The notes under the pieces are model-generated. The model saw nothing but the letters and a program-made list of their open reading frames with translations. It had not been told where the DNA came from and did no database searches. From Adiantum capillus-veneris (lineage: Eukaryota; Streptophyta; Polypodiopsida; Polypodiales; Pteridaceae), in NCBI GenBank assembly GCA_014529385.2, contig CM043953.1:82437838-82501837 (forward strand): a stretch of 64,000 nucleotides of DNA. The letters run 5' to 3'. Made by a program: the position numbers and the translations under genes. Positions 42,516 through 54,988 of this stretch are shown here, in pieces. Numbering within the stretch: position 1 is the first letter of the stretch; every line of letters begins with the position of its first letter.

Positions 42516-42819
42516 TTGAGTACTTGGGCTGATATACCTTTGTTCTTTTGGGTGTCTCCCTAGATGTTTCAGTTGGGTGAGAAATTGACTTAAAGTTTCT
42601 AAAGCCTAACTTGCTTGAAGAAGCTGATCCATGAGGGTTCTTTGAAGTAGAGGCATATACGGTTACACCTTTTATACTGATTGATAGAAGGTGCACTTTG
42701 GATTTACCTTTGTCTGCATTATTTGTTGTTGATTCTTGTAACTTTTGCAACTCTAAATCTGACATTAATGGTACCTGTAATTGTTTCTTGCTACCACTTG
42801 GAAAAGAGAGTATCAACAT
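42516..42819 (-). pseudogene. Unidentified frame O, 5' portion (before the copia G insertion)
   Basis: The frame begins MLILSFPSGSKKQLQVPLMS (ATG at 42817-42819, frame open further upstream), contains KGKSKVHLLSISIKGVTVYA, a Ser-rich stretch and KRTKVYQPKYS, and is cut by element G. It continues in phase at 39366. No domain is recognised. The frame being open on both sides shows that it still coded when G inserted, or that G is fairly young. Confidence 0.45.
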
Positions 42820-42999
42820 TGTTTCTTCTTTATAAGCCTTGTGTTGGTCTAACCACTATGTCCAAGGATGCCATCTGCAAGCATGTCTTTTGAAGACTTT
42901 ACTTGAAACTTTTCTTGAAACTTTACTTGATCTTTATGCTTCTGGATGCTAATATCACCAAACAGTCATTTTTTATAGCTACAAAAGTCTTCTAGCGGC

Positions 43000-43826
43000 C
43001 CCCCCTCCTTTGTTGAATTTTCACAATGCATCAGTGAGCCCCACCATGAGTCATATCATGATACAAAGCATCCAAGTTATCTTTATGCATGCATATAGGA
43101 TGATCATTGGTGAATAAAAAAATATATACATGGTGGGACTAGTGTATGGACTATTCATGGACTTTAGCGTAATGAGCACATGGTGTTTGAATTATGAGTA
43201 CAAGATTCAAAAAAAAGGAAGAATTAAGATATGAAAATATATATTGGAATCATATTATATGGTCCCACTTTTGTATTATTTTGGGTGACAGAGCATAAAG
43301 TATGGAGGTAGATGAAAGATATAAAATAAAAGTGACTAATGGAGTAGAAACCGATTTTTTTGTTTTCACAAGGGTGAGGGTGGAAATGTGGGGGTGATTT
43401 GTATAAACGAAAAAAAACATTTATGAGATTATAGGATGTACACATTCGCAACAAAAAGATACTCATGATGCAAGAGGATGAAAGAAGGCATACATAGTTC
43501 TAATAAAATCTACACCTAGGTAAAAATATTTAAATAAAGTACCAAATTAATTATAATAAAAAATCTCTATATTTAGGCCCTATATACAATGATATATTTA
43601 AGCATAAAAAGGCCATTAGATACTTTTCTTTTTTATTGTTTTCACTTTTTTGTCTCAACTAAGTGACTAGCTAATTGAGGGGTTTTAAGGAGATATGGGC
43701 AAAGTCCCCTAATTCACACACTCTTGTGTACAATATAGGAGTGAAGATAGCCATAATATTAAGGTGATTTTTTTGGGTAAAGCGGCTTGCTATGGCATAA
43801 TTTAAGAACCAAGAAAATGGCTATCA
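43000..43826 (-). repeat. 3' LTR of Tat element K (partial)
   Basis: On the minus strand it begins TGATAGCCATTTTCTTGG after the polypurine-like GGGTGAGGGCTAAA. It follows the A LTR in order (ATTTAGGCCC/TATAGGGCC, CTACACCTAGGT/CTACCTAGGTGTG, GCATGCATA), strongly diverged. The match fades near 43000, where frame-O sequence begins. Confidence 0.65.
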
Positions 43827-43863
43827 TTTAGCCCTCACCCAAGATGATGGTACATTCATGTAC

Positions 43864-44105
43864 TATCTATCACAAGGCGTCTTTTTCCAATAAAAGTGGT
43901 TCCAATATCCTGATGATCTTTATTGGCTCATTCTGATCTTTTTTTTTGACATATCCTATCATCATCTTTGCTTCCTTTTGTAGACCTGATAGTAGAACGC
44001 AATTCAAGTAGGGTTTTAATCGAAACCCATTCACCTTCTTAGAGTTTTCCTTTCTGTCGAGATCCATGAGCTAATAGTAGCTTGAGTTGAAGGCTTTCGG
44101 TGGAG
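43864..44105 (-). pseudogene. pol: Integrase C-terminus of Tat element K
   Basis: MDLDRKENSKKVNGFRLKPYLN matches MDLNGKEHSRKVNGYRLKPYLS at the pol end of element A, and upstream nucleotides match A from about 8770. The frame ends just before the polypurine tract and LTR. It is truncated at about 44105, where it abuts the oppositely oriented element C. Confidence 0.75.
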
Positions 44106-44146
44106 GCACAACCTCAGAGAAGCTATGGTAGTTACTAACAGAATTA

Positions 44147-47100
44147 ATGCATGGAGGCCTACTGGAGTATGCCACCTACGAGTCAAAGTTTGTGGACTTA
44201 TGGGAGAGATGGGTTGCCACATTGGAGGAAGGCGAAGAAGCACCTAATTTCCTAAAGAAGGACCGTTTCATTGTTGGTCTATGGTCGCCGCTTAGAGAGA
44301 AGGTGAAGGGAAGGTTTCCTGAAACATATGAGTTGGCAGTCAAAGTAGCCCGCCTTAATGATAAGAAGTTGCGAATGCAAGAAAGAGTAAACGAGTCAGA
44401 GGAAACAAGCTCGGCCCGACCAGACCCAGTGGCTGCAATAGCCAATCATAGAGTCCAGCCCTAGGAGGCATCAGAATAACAACAAGACCTGCTCAGTTGC
44501 ATCACCACCGGACTAGAGAGTTTATCTGTGCATCTGGTGTAGCAAGGGCATGCATATGGATGAAACCCAGAACAAGGAAGGGGACAACCAAGGCAAAACC
44601 CAGAGTACCACTGTTACAAAACTGCAGGGAAGATGGCCATGGAATGTACTACTGCCCACACCCAAGGAGGCAGAATTTCAATAGAGGGGGGAGATAGAAT
44701 CAGATCTCTCTGCCGAGAGCAAGACCACCACCACCTAGGCAACCAGGACCAATCCCACCGGTCCAAATCCTTCGACCACCTGTACAACAGCAACCACCAC
44801 CCCAACCTCTCATTGCGCCACTACCCCCACCACCTGCTGTGAACCAAGCGGTGAGTGTTATTAGCTTGGAGGCTAAAGGGAAGGCGAAGGTAGAAGAGTC
44901 AGCTCGAGAGAAGCACAAAGGAAAAGGGAAGGTAGAAGAAGTGGATGCTATGGGAGTGAAGCGTGCGAGGCACCATGAGGCATCTCAAAGAGAAGAGAAG
45001 ATGAAAGGGAAGACCGAGTCTAGAAAGCAAGCAGCTAAACCACGGCGGAAGATAGACGTCGTGGACTTCTCACTAGGTGAGTATGCAAAACCCTATGACT
45101 TAGTCCAGGATGTGTTAATGCAGGGCCCGAAGATCACTTGGAACCAATTACTCCACCTTGCACCCAGAATGAGGAGGCAATCGACGAAAATGGTAAGTAC
45201 CAAGAAATCAAGAGCCAGGATAGCTGGGGCTATCTCTGGGAGGGATCTCGACGACATCCTGCCAACCATGGACGCTCACATCAAGGGGCAACGGATTTCA
45301 AATGTCTACATAGATGGTGGCGCGCAAATATGCGTCATGAGTGAAAAGATGATGCACCATCTAGGTCTAGAGGTAAGTAGGCCGGCACCCTCCGGAGCCA
45401 AGATGGCAAACAATGTACGAGTGAAATGCGTAGGCATTGTAAATGCCTACGCATTTCACTTTGACCGCATTGTAAATGCAGTCAAAGTAAAAGAATTCAA
45501 TACAAAAGTGGAGGTAGACATCTTCGTCATGCCACACAAAGGGGAGGGCTACCCCATCATTCTTGGAAGGCCTTGGCTTATGGCTATGGAAGCTAAGAAA
45601 GAATGGAGCACCGAGATGATCCAGATGAAGGATGCTAAAGGGAAGTCCATATTCTACGACATGAAGACTGGAAAGCAGCGTAACATGATCTTGGAGGCTT
45701 CAGAAGAGGAGTCCACCAATGACTACTCGTCTACCTCCGGAGAAGAGACGACCACCACCAACGGAAGTGACAGTAGCATCGAAGTAATGGGAGTCATTCT
45801 TAAAGACCCAAATAGATTAACACAATTTGAAGCAACCTCGGCAAACCAAGAGGGATCATCAGGTATGCAGTCCTTGGAGGATGCAGGTAAGCTACAGAAA
45901 ATGCTCTCAAATGAGTTAACCAAAGAAGAAATGAAGGAGTACGTCTCCATGTTAGGTAACTTCACTACTTTGTTCATTGATGGCTATGATAAGATCACAG
46001 GAATTACAGTAGTGCAACACCACATAAAGCTCAAGGAAGGTAGCAAACCCGTAGTACAAAAGCTCAGAAGACTTGGAGTAATCCAACAAGAGTCATTGCT
46101 TAAATAAGTGAGAAGTTTGCTACAAGCAGCTTTCATCTATCCTATCGAAGACTCAGAATGGGTCTCCCCAGTAGTAGTGACACAAAAAAAAAATGGTAAG
46201 TGGAGAGTCTGTGTGGATTATAAACCTCTCAATGTAGCCATGAAGAGGGACCACTTTCCCCTCCCATTCCAGGATGAAATACTCAATGAAGTGGCAGGTC
46301 ACGAATGCTACACAGTATGTGATGGCTACTCAGGATACTTCCAGATTAGCATTGCGAAGGAGGATCAGAAGAAGACAACCTTCATCACAGATGTTTTTCC
46401 TACAGAGTGATGCCGTTTGGCCTCACTAATGCCCCGACCACATTTCAACGCTATGTAACTTTTGTCTTCCAACCCTACTTTGGAACATCAATACGGGTTT
46501 TCATAGATGATTTTTGCATTTATAGCTCACGAGACCTTCATTTAAGCAAAGTCTATGATGGCTTAACCAGGCTGCAAACCTTGGGTGGCCAACTCAACGT
46601 GGACAAGTGTCACATTGGTGAGAGCAAAGTCACTCTCCTTGGTCATGTAATTTCAGCAAAAGGAATCAAGGCTGACCCTAGCAAGATTCAGGCTCTGGTA
46701 TCTTTATCATCACCCACCACCGCCAAGCAGCTGGTTTCTTTCCTTCAGAAGGTAAGATACTTAAGCAAGTTCATTCACCTGCTATCTCAAGTGGTCCTTC
46801 CCCTACAACGACTCACCGAGAGGGATGTATTCTCATGGAGTGAAGAGAACGAGCATCAATTTACTGAGGTAAAGAAAATCCTAACTAAGCTTCCCACTAT
46901 TTCACCTCCTAAGTGGGATGAGCCATTTTATGTGAACCCTAGTGTGCGAAATGATACACTAGGAGCAGTTCTAATGCAAAAGGATCCCAAAATTTCTTTC
47001 ATGCGCCCTATTTACTTCTCTAGTCGGGTCATGACCCCATCAGAAAAAGGATTTACCGAAGTAGAACACATGGTTCTAGCAGTAATGTTTACTACTACAA

Positions 47101-49144
47101 AGTTCTACTTCTATCTCGTGCCTAGACCCTTTGTAATCCTGACAATGGAGGAGGTTTTCCCATATGTAATGTGACACATGGATGTCTCATCTAGGATCTC
47201 AAAGTGGTTAATTAGACTACAAGAGTTTGACGACACCATGCAAGTAGAAAACTCCACCAGGGCTAGTTTAGCGGGAATTCTCACTCATCGCCATTATGAG
47301 AAGAAGCTGAAGGTCAACACGGAAGCAAAGGAAGGAACACCAGCGATAGAAAGTCCTAAGCTAGAGAGAGCTCACTCTATTTTCTTTGACGGAGCATACA
47401 AGAAAACAATGGATCGATCTGCACCATGCATGGTCATTTTCAATGAACGGCAAGAAAGAGTATTCTCCCTGGAGCAGTTATTACACTCCCACTCAAACAA
47501 TGAAGCAGAATATGCAGCCCTAATCCTTGGGTTGGAACAATGTGTTTCACAAAGAATTCAGTGCCTAAATGTGTTCGGCGACGATTTGCTTTTGATAAGG
47601 CAGATAAATGGCACCTGGGAGTGCAAAAATCAGGTTTTACTTGGTCAACTTTGCCAAGTTAAAGACCTTCTAAAGAAGTTTGAAGCAGTGAAACTCTTTA
47701 TATGTCCCTAGAGCAGAAAATCAAGAGGCAGATGCACTAGCTAAAGAAAGAATACAAGACATTCCCGTAGGAGCAATCAAATTAAAACTACCCCTCTTCC
47801 AAGGTAGTGATGCTATGCCTGATATCATCAGTTTTCTAGATACAGTAGAATGTCCAGCAGGACACACCAAAGGCCAAAAATAATGGCTGGTAAGGAAGGC
47901 TACTAGGTACCTCCTTATAGACGACCACTTGTATTGTAAGGGCAAAGATCAAATTCTCAGGCGGGTGCCAACCTCCAGTGAAATCACGGAGGTAGTTTCA
48001 AGTTGCCATGACGGCGTCTGCGGCGGTCATTTTGCTCTAGATATCACCAGTAGGAAGATTCTACAGGCAGGATACTTTTGGCCTAGTTCGAACAGGGATG
48101 TACTCCATTGGTGTAAAACATGTAAGGCTTGTCAAGTGGCCAGTGATCGCACGTTAACCTACGAGCCACAAACCCCTATCATTTCATATGGTCCTTTTGA
48201 GAAATGGGGAATAGATGCAATCGGTCCTCCCAAGGGCCCAATCAGGTAAACTATACATCATAGTGGGTGTAGACTACATGACTCGATGGGAAGAAGCAAC
48301 GGCCACTACCCACATTACATCCCAAGAGGTGGCAAAATTCATTTTTGAGCATATCGTTTGCCGTTTTGGAACTGCTTTTGAGATAATATAAGATAGAGGA
48401 CTAGGATTCAGAGTTGATTTGGTGGGAGAACTGATGAAGAAGCTAGGCATCACACGTAGGCATTCCACACCATACTACCCACAATGCAATGGTCTGGTAG
48501 AGAAGGTAAATGGAATGATTTGCAAAATCATCACAAAAAAAGTGAACAACCACACAGGGGACTGGGATAAACATCTCATGGCAGCTCTTTGGGCCTACAG
48601 AACAACGTTCCGAACATCACTAGGTTTCACTCCTTTCCATCTAGTTTATGGGAAGGAGGCAATTCTACCCATTGAGGTACAAATAGCCAACTTACAAGTC
48701 TCGGCTAGCCACACACACCGTTCAATTGTAAACCTCCGAAACCACATCTTGGATCTAAAGAGACTCCAACTAGATTGGGAAGAGGCAATCAATCACTATG
48801 CAGCACAGGTAGAGCGACGTCGTCTCACTTTCAATCAAGGGCTTAAAGAAAAATGTTTAGAGAAAGGCATGTTAGTTCTGCGATACGACAACAGATCTGA
48901 CACTAGGAAGGATAAGAAATTTCAACCCAGATGGGAAGGGCCATTCATCATCAAGAAATGCTATGACAACGGTAGCTATAAGCTGATGGAAGCAGATGGG
49001 AGAATTCACAAGACTAGGGTCAATGGACGGAGGCTAAAAAGGTATTTTCTTAGGTTTGGCCCAGAATTCGTGCTAGACATTCCACAAGAGGGAGAACCCT
49101 CTAACTCTACAGCTAAAGAAGCAAAAGAAGGGCTAGAAGCATGA
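44147..49144 (+). pseudogene. gag-pol: Element C gag-pol polyprotein (multiple lesions)
   Basis: Gag starts mid-domain (EYATYESKFVDLWERW). The knuckle is damaged (LQNCREDGHGMYYCPHP). Protease keeps YIDGGAQICVMSE and ILGRPWL and contains two inserted hairpins (45421-45486). Lesions: TAA at 46105, a deletion and shift near 46395, TGA at 47172, a +1 shift near 47705, TAA at 47881, a shift near 48245 and TAA within the second integrase motif (EII-stop-DRGLGF). RT has FIDDF (about 46500). The native RNase H has YVNPSVRND and TME in place of the aspartates, whereas the second RNase H keeps FFDGAY, NNEAEYAAL and GDD. The integrase end has RRHSTPYYPQCNGLVEKVNG and RWEGPFIIKK. Confidence 0.88.
45421..45486 (+). 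repeat. Two adjacent short hairpins inside the protease of element C
   Basis: 45421-45459 is a perfect palindrome with 16-base arms (GTGAAATGCGTAGGCA / TGCCTACGCATTTCAC) and a 7-base loop. 45460-45486 is a second, imperfect hairpin (TTTGAC ... GTCAAA). Element A has no such block; the insertion keeps the frame (VNAYAFHFDRIVNAVKVKEF). The second arm looks copied from the first. Confidence 0.85.
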
Positions 49145-49159
49145 ATGCCTCTAGCCAAA

Positions 49160-49171
49160 GGAGAGGGCTAA
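49160..49171 (+). other. Polypurine tract of element C
   Basis: GGAGAGGGCTAA lies directly before TGATAGCCG, the same arrangement as in element A. Confidence 0.8.
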
Positions 49172-49331
49172 TGATAGCCGACTTTCGAAAATCAAAGAAA
49201 AAAAAAACTCATTCCCCCCCCCCCCCCCCCAACTCTGAGTACCCCCCCATAGCTTATTCCCCCTCCCACCCGACGGGCATTGGATAAATAACACCCCCTC
49301 TCTCTCTCTCTCCCCCTCATTTTCCCTACAT

Positions 49332-49362
<31 letters not shown>

Positions 49363-49564
49363 AGCCCCCCAATATCCTCTCTCCCAATTTACCCCCACTC
49401 TCAAACCCCCCGGCCAGGCGGAAGCTTTGAGAAGACCCCCCGACCTCTCTCTTGTGCTCCCTCGGTGTGAGACGCATGGAACGCCCCCCCCCCCCCCCCC
49501 CCCCCAACTCTCATTACCCCCCCCCTTTTTTTTGGCCCACCAATATTCCTTCCCCCCCCCCCCC

Positions 49565-49624
<60 letters not shown>

Positions 49625-49797
49625 TTGGCCCGCTGATATATTCCCTCACTCCCACCCATTGACTTGTTCCCTCCCCTCGTCCTCAAGCTCCTATGCAAGA
49701 GAGTAGAACCCCCCCCTCTCTCTGTCACCCACACATCTCCCCTACCCCACTCCCAAGCCTCACCCCTCCCTCTCACTCATTTCTCTCTGTCTCTCTG

Positions 49798-49875
<78 letters not shown>

Positions 49876-50015
49876 CCACACCTCACCCCTCCCTCTCCCT
49901 CACAATCTCTCTCTCTCAGCTCAGTCCGCGGACACCACTCTCTCTCTCACTCGGGCGCTTAGGCCACGCATGAGGAAATCTCTCTCTCTCCTTCTCATGG
50001 ATAGCAGCAATAGGA

Positions 50016-50097
<82 letters not shown>

Positions 50098-50246
50098 CAC
50101 ACACACACACACACACACACAATCACCCCCCCCCCCTCCCCTCTCTTCCTTCGGCGTTGTGCGCTCAATCTGGAGGACCACCCACTCTCCCACCCGGACG
50201 CTCACGCACCGCAACAGGCCATCCATACACACACACACAATATACA

Positions 50247-50277
<31 letters not shown>

Positions 50278-50489
50278 CGCACACACACACTCTCTCTACC
50301 CCTACCCCATTCCCCCCCCCCCGTCTCGCGCAGTAGAAAGTAGGTTATCCGCCATCCGCCATCAACATTAAAAAAAAAAAAAAAAACTATATATATATAT
50401 ATATTATATATATAAAGCCCCTTCCCATGCACGTTTTTCCCACACACATACATATACATACACACACACACCCGCCCTCATGCACGAAT

Positions 50490-50531
<42 letters not shown>

Positions 50532-51389
50532 GCACCGCACCAAAAAAAAAAACAAAGGAGGAGAAACGACTACGACATCGATGAATAAAGAAGAAGGATC
50601 CAAAGCACGCGCCGCCAACAACAAAAAGAGAAAATGTGCCAAAGGCATGCCCCGACTCCGAAAAGAAGTACGCTCAACACCGACGCACCAACAACACACC
50701 ATTTGCCGGCAACATGCAACGACAACGCCATCCCAGTAATTTATAGGTTATTTTCATCATTATCTTCAGTTTACACCCGAGCCATTGTAAATTTCCATTT
50801 TTGTAAACATCCTCTCTCTAGGTGATGGTCACAAAGGCCCACCTAGAGATTCCCATCTTTTAATAACCTCCCAAAACAAAGCAAGGGTCAACCACACCGG
50901 GACCACCACTTGCTTTGTCTCCTCGATTAAGCTTACCCTAACCACACTGGGATTACCATAATCCAAGCAACCAACACCTATAAATTGGCACTGAGAGGTC
51001 ACTATCGGGGGGGGGGGGGCAATTCATGAGGAGCCAAGCATTTGGTAGAGTGTAGTGGGAAGGATTGACACTATCATCATCACGGGGAGGGGGCTTGTAT
51101 GTTGGGTTTGCCTTGGGAATTGCATCATGCGAAGGGAACCACATCCATCTTCCGACTCCAATGGTTGATGCACACACGTATGCACACTCTTGGTCGTAAG
51201 TATTCACAATCATTGAGTCGTCTTAGAGAACGCACCAAGTAGGTTGCACCACCTCCTCTCCTTACCTCTCTACCACCACGGCATGCCGCTTTGTAAATAC
51301 TGCATAAATAATTCACCCTCACACCCCCGAGGGTTTTCATCATTTGTAAATCTCTCTCTCTCTCTCTCTATCTCTCTCTATCTCACTCT

Positions 51390-51474
<85 letters not shown>

Positions 51475-51643
51475 CTCGGTGTGTAGGTTTGCAGTGTTCA
51501 TATCATCGTGTTTTTGCGTCCTAGTCGCTCAAAGCTAGGTGGTGCCCCCTGTTCACTTTACCGTGTGGCAGGCTCGAGGCGCACCTTTCGGCCGCCGGCG
51601 TTTTAGAGGCCGTCGGGGTTCGGGGTCCACTTTGCGTCCTTCA
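49172..51643 (+). repeat. 3' LTR of element C, dominated by simple repeats
   Basis: It starts TGATAGCCG and ends GCGTCCTTCA. Its last 150 bp match solo LTR E, which supports the end. Within it are poly-C tracts (the longest, C57, at 49566-49622), (TC)n at about 49802-49872, 50018-50091 and 51396-51472, (AC)n at about 50094-50120 and 50500-50525, an (AT)n-rich block near 50390-50413, a TATA-like box at about 50979, and the U5 block TGGTGCCCCC at 51540-51549. All 'proteins' in this part (Gly-, Pro-, Ser/Leu-rich) are repeat translations. Confidence 0.8.
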
Positions 51644-52661
51644 ATGGCATAAAATTAGAAATACCAGGAGAGCTAGTGACTCCAGAGGAGTACTATCAAG
51701 AGGAACATCGGCCAACTCAAGAAACATACATATGTGTTTAGGGTCTAGGGTTTGGACCTCAGCCACAAATCCAGACGGGTTTCTCAACACTAATTCAGAA
51801 TTAGTTTTTTAGGAATTTTGGAGTCATACCAAAAATTCAAGAAAGGAAGGAAGAATGTAGAAGGCGAAGATAGTCTCAGTAGTGGATCAGTTAGTAATTA
51901 CCGTGGTAGTTACCATAGTAACTTTGAGAAGGCTATAAATAGGACCCATTACATTGTAATAGGGCTGCTTAATCCTTGCTTCTTACTTCGGAGTTCTTTT
52001 GGTTTAACCTTTGAGAAATTTCCTAGCAGCAATCTATTTGCCTATAATCTTGTAACCCGTACTACTGTAATCATTGAAGCTTCACACCATTCCATCTTGT
52101 ACTGATTATGTTGAATATGAATTTGTAACTGCAATCACTTTTCTAGTTGTCCACTCTGTATATCCTTTCAATTGACTAATTCAGTTCAGATAACCATTTC
52201 AGTCTAGTTCTGGTCTCTATTCCAGTCTTATTGACTGATCTGAAGACTTATTATTAGCTTTAAATCCTAACAGTGGAACTAGCTATCTGAAGAGATTAGC
52301 TCCAATTATAGTGCATCACAACCCCCTCTTCCAAGGTGCTCTCACACACACAAAAATGTTGCTACTAAATTTCCTCTCCCAACTTGCTAATGCTTCCTTC
52401 CATGGGTAGCCATCCACCTAGAGAGTTGTGAGAAGGCGATTGTTGTTGAATGTCCTGCTACCACATCTGAGCCACACCAACATGGGGTACAGTAGACAAG
52501 AGCCTTGTCCTTTTGAAGGTTGTAGCATGCTAGTTGCAGTTTTTGAGTGCATTCACATCAAGCTAGGATTTAGACATCATTGAGGCAGATGGATGTGCAA
52601 GCCATGCTTGCTTGCTTCAAGAGAAGGAGAGATGAGGGTAGATTGCTGAACAACATGCAAT

Positions 52662-52662
<1 letters not shown>
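51644..52662. other. Unassigned; possible LTR around 51810-52272
   Basis: CTATAAATAGGACC at about 51932 is a good TATA box, and a terminal-looking CCTAACA occurs at 52272 followed by GTGGAACTAG. This could be a solo LTR, but no TG start, duplication or second copy is evident. No coding frame. Confidence 0.3.

Positions 52663-52738
<76 letters not shown>
52663..52738 (+). repeat. (AG)n microsatellite, about 76 bp
   Basis: Pure AG dinucleotide tract. ORFs across it encode only repeated RE/SL residues. Confidence 0.9.
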
Positions 52739-52739
<1 letters not shown>

Positions 52740-52914
52740 CACTCAGCTTCTGCAACATCACGCATGAAAGGTAGATGGACAAACATTTCAAGAAATCATT
52801 AAAGTAATTGGAGCCAGCATTTCAAAACAATAAACATAATGTGTAGTCTCACAAGAACATCTTCAAAAGTATGCTCAAGCACCATCCATAAATACCTCAA
52901 AAAGAAGTATCATG

Positions 52915-54035
52915 GACACTACTTTTTTCTTTTTTCACCAATGTTGAACATCAACATATAAGCTTGGCCAAACATACCCCACAAGAAAAATCTTTTTCAC
53001 AATTAACTCTTAGACAAAATGACCACCACAAGCTTCCTCATGAAAACCTTATAGGATGGTTTGAGTTTCCTTGATTGTTGGTACTCTTCTACACACTTGA
53101 TCCTTTCCTCTTTGATAGAGGGATCCTTATAGGAAGAGATAGACACTTGCCTTCTTTATGAGCCGTCTTGTGAGCCTTTGTCAAGCCTTGTGGAAACTCG
53201 CCTCTAGAATGTAGCTCACAATGGGAGCCAATGACTCCATCCCTTGGTAACTTGGTTGATTTACCACTATTGTCGCCATGATGACATGCACTTATTTGTC
53301 AACACATGCAACTGCTTACGTGCAAGCAAATCAACATCTTCATTTTGTTTCCTAGGAATATGATACAATTGCACTTCTTCAAACTAATTAAATAGTTTGC
53401 GGATATATTGAACCTTTTGCCATAATATTTCATTTTTACATGCCCAAATGACTATTTGCTTCACAATGAGGAGTGCATCCCCCTCTATCAGGAGACGTTG
53501 TATACCTTGACTAATTCACATCTTCAAACCGTGAAGTAGTATATCGTACTTTGCTTCATTGTTGCTTGTTGAACGTGGTAAATTGAACTTCTATGACCAC
53601 CTCTCCACTTGGGTTAAATAACGCAAGCCCTGCCCCTACTTTACCTATGGCTCATTGAAAAGCTCCATCAAAGAAAACAATAAATGCATTAGGGCTACTT
53701 TTACGTGGTGGCAATGGTAGGGTCTTTACTTTAGGTACTTTAATCTCCTTCTCATGTACCCTATAAGTGAGAATCCATGCCAATTGTGCATGCACACTAT
53801 CTTCTACCTTGAAACAGTATTCGAACTCTTGCAATTCCATAATTCACTTTGAGATCCTAGTACTAGGTTCATTTGAGACGACACCCAAGGAAACAAATTT
53901 TTTGCAATGTGCATTACAAAAGGTTTTGGTAGCACATAGGATCTAATTTTTTTTACTTCAAACATGAGAGCAAGCATCATGAGTTCCACTTCTGTGTAGC
54001 CTCTGTCCAAGGCATTTGTTACTCTACTAGAAAAG
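52915..54035 (-). pseudogene. pol: Element J: Tat pol fragment (RNase H to integrase zinc region)
   Basis: Reading leftwards from 54035 it follows element A from about 6830 to 7945. It contains RGYTEVELMMLALMFEVKKI, YCFKVEDSVHAQLAWILTYR, VFFDGAF of the second RNase H and, degenerate, the integrase zinc region. It ends abruptly near 54035, where the LTR of element D begins, and near 52915. It is closer to A than C is. Confidence 0.8.
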
Positions 54036-54967
54036 TTTTAGCAGCAAGCTAACACAGATACCACGAATACCATTTTTCGGAGCTCTCATTGTAAAACACT
54101 TATTATTTTTGATAAATCGAGAATATTGTAACTCCTAGTTTCAGATAAACCTTATAATTAATGAGCGAGGGCTACAAGCTTCTAGATTGTATCAACCTGT
54201 CATTGCCTATCTTTAGTTAGAGCTCCCAAATTATTAGTTTTGACCACCAAAAACCTAGGCTAAGGTATAAAAGCCAGTTTTTGTAAGTTAATTGTAAGTT
54301 TTGGATAATAAAATACACAGCATGAGCTAATTGCGCTCACTTCTCTCCTTCTGGCACTTCCTACTTCCTCCCCGATTGTCACATTACACTCGCATTCGTT
54401 GCATTGCAACCGCAGGTAAGAGCTCTATGCATTGACGTAAACACATCACAGTAATTCGTAGATTTTGGCATCATCAACCCGTGGCCTAATTTCATCATAA
54501 GTAGGAATTTACACTTCAAAATAAAAAAATTAATCATAGGCGGGGTATTGGGGCATCATTGCTAAGCATTTAGGTGCATTTTGGGTCGCAAACGACTAGG
54601 TCAAAAATCCACTGCTGTTAATAATTGCGATTTTGGTACTTGACCTAAAGTGGGGTTTGGGACCATACGCATGTGCTCTTAAGTCTTATAAACATGTCCT
54701 AGAAGTTTCATTACCTTTGGATGTCATTTGATGCTGTAACGGATGTGATTTGTTTGTCGATGAGTGATTGGCTTTTGGTGATTTCAGTCACTTGAGTGTA
54801 GCTTGAGTTAGATTTGAGTTTTTTGTTGTTTTTTGAGAGATTGACAACCTCTTCTTGTAGCCTATTTGCAATAGTCGAGTCAGCTTTGTCCATGGATTGA
54901 AAATTTAATTGTGGTTCTCGCTAAAACTGCAATAAGATAGGATAGTGAGGTTATCTACCGTCCCACA
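54036..54967 (+). repeat. 5' LTR of element D
   Basis: The right end is clear: ...TCCCACA followed by TT and the primer-binding site. The left end is placed where Tat fragment J stops; no clean TG start is visible, so it may be off by tens of bases. TATAAAAG is at 54266-54273 and AATAAAATACACAG about 40 bp further on may serve polyadenylation. The only copy in the window. Confidence 0.6.
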
Positions 54968-54969
54968 TT

Positions 54970-54988
54970 TGGCGCCGCTATGCCGGGG
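54970..54988 (+). other. Primer-binding site of element D (Athila type)
   Basis: TGGCGCCGCTATGCCGGGG resembles the TGGCGCCGTTGCCGGGG site of Athila-type elements, usually assigned to tRNA-Asp, with an extra TA. Confidence 0.8.

Larger units (their letters stand above)
44147..51643 (+). mobile_element. Element C: Tat retrotransposon, 5' truncated
   Basis: The element enters in mid-gag (about 44147) and runs through protease, RT, two RNase H domains and integrase to a polypurine tract and a complete 3' LTR (49172-51643). No 5' LTR, primer-binding site or accessory ORFs are present. The protein order and motifs are those of element A, but identity is far lower, so it is a separate Tat family with a LTR close to solo LTR E. 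Confidence 0.88.

Noticed and set aside
42516-42819. Endogenous pararetrovirus call for frame O
   Set aside because: No movement-protein, coat, protease or RT motif could be identified, so a viral origin is not supported by what is visible.
49192-50371. Long Gly-, Pro- and Ser/Leu-rich ORFs on both strands
   Set aside because: They are translations of C-homopolymer, (TC)n and (AC)n tracts inside the element C LTR, with no unique protein sequence.
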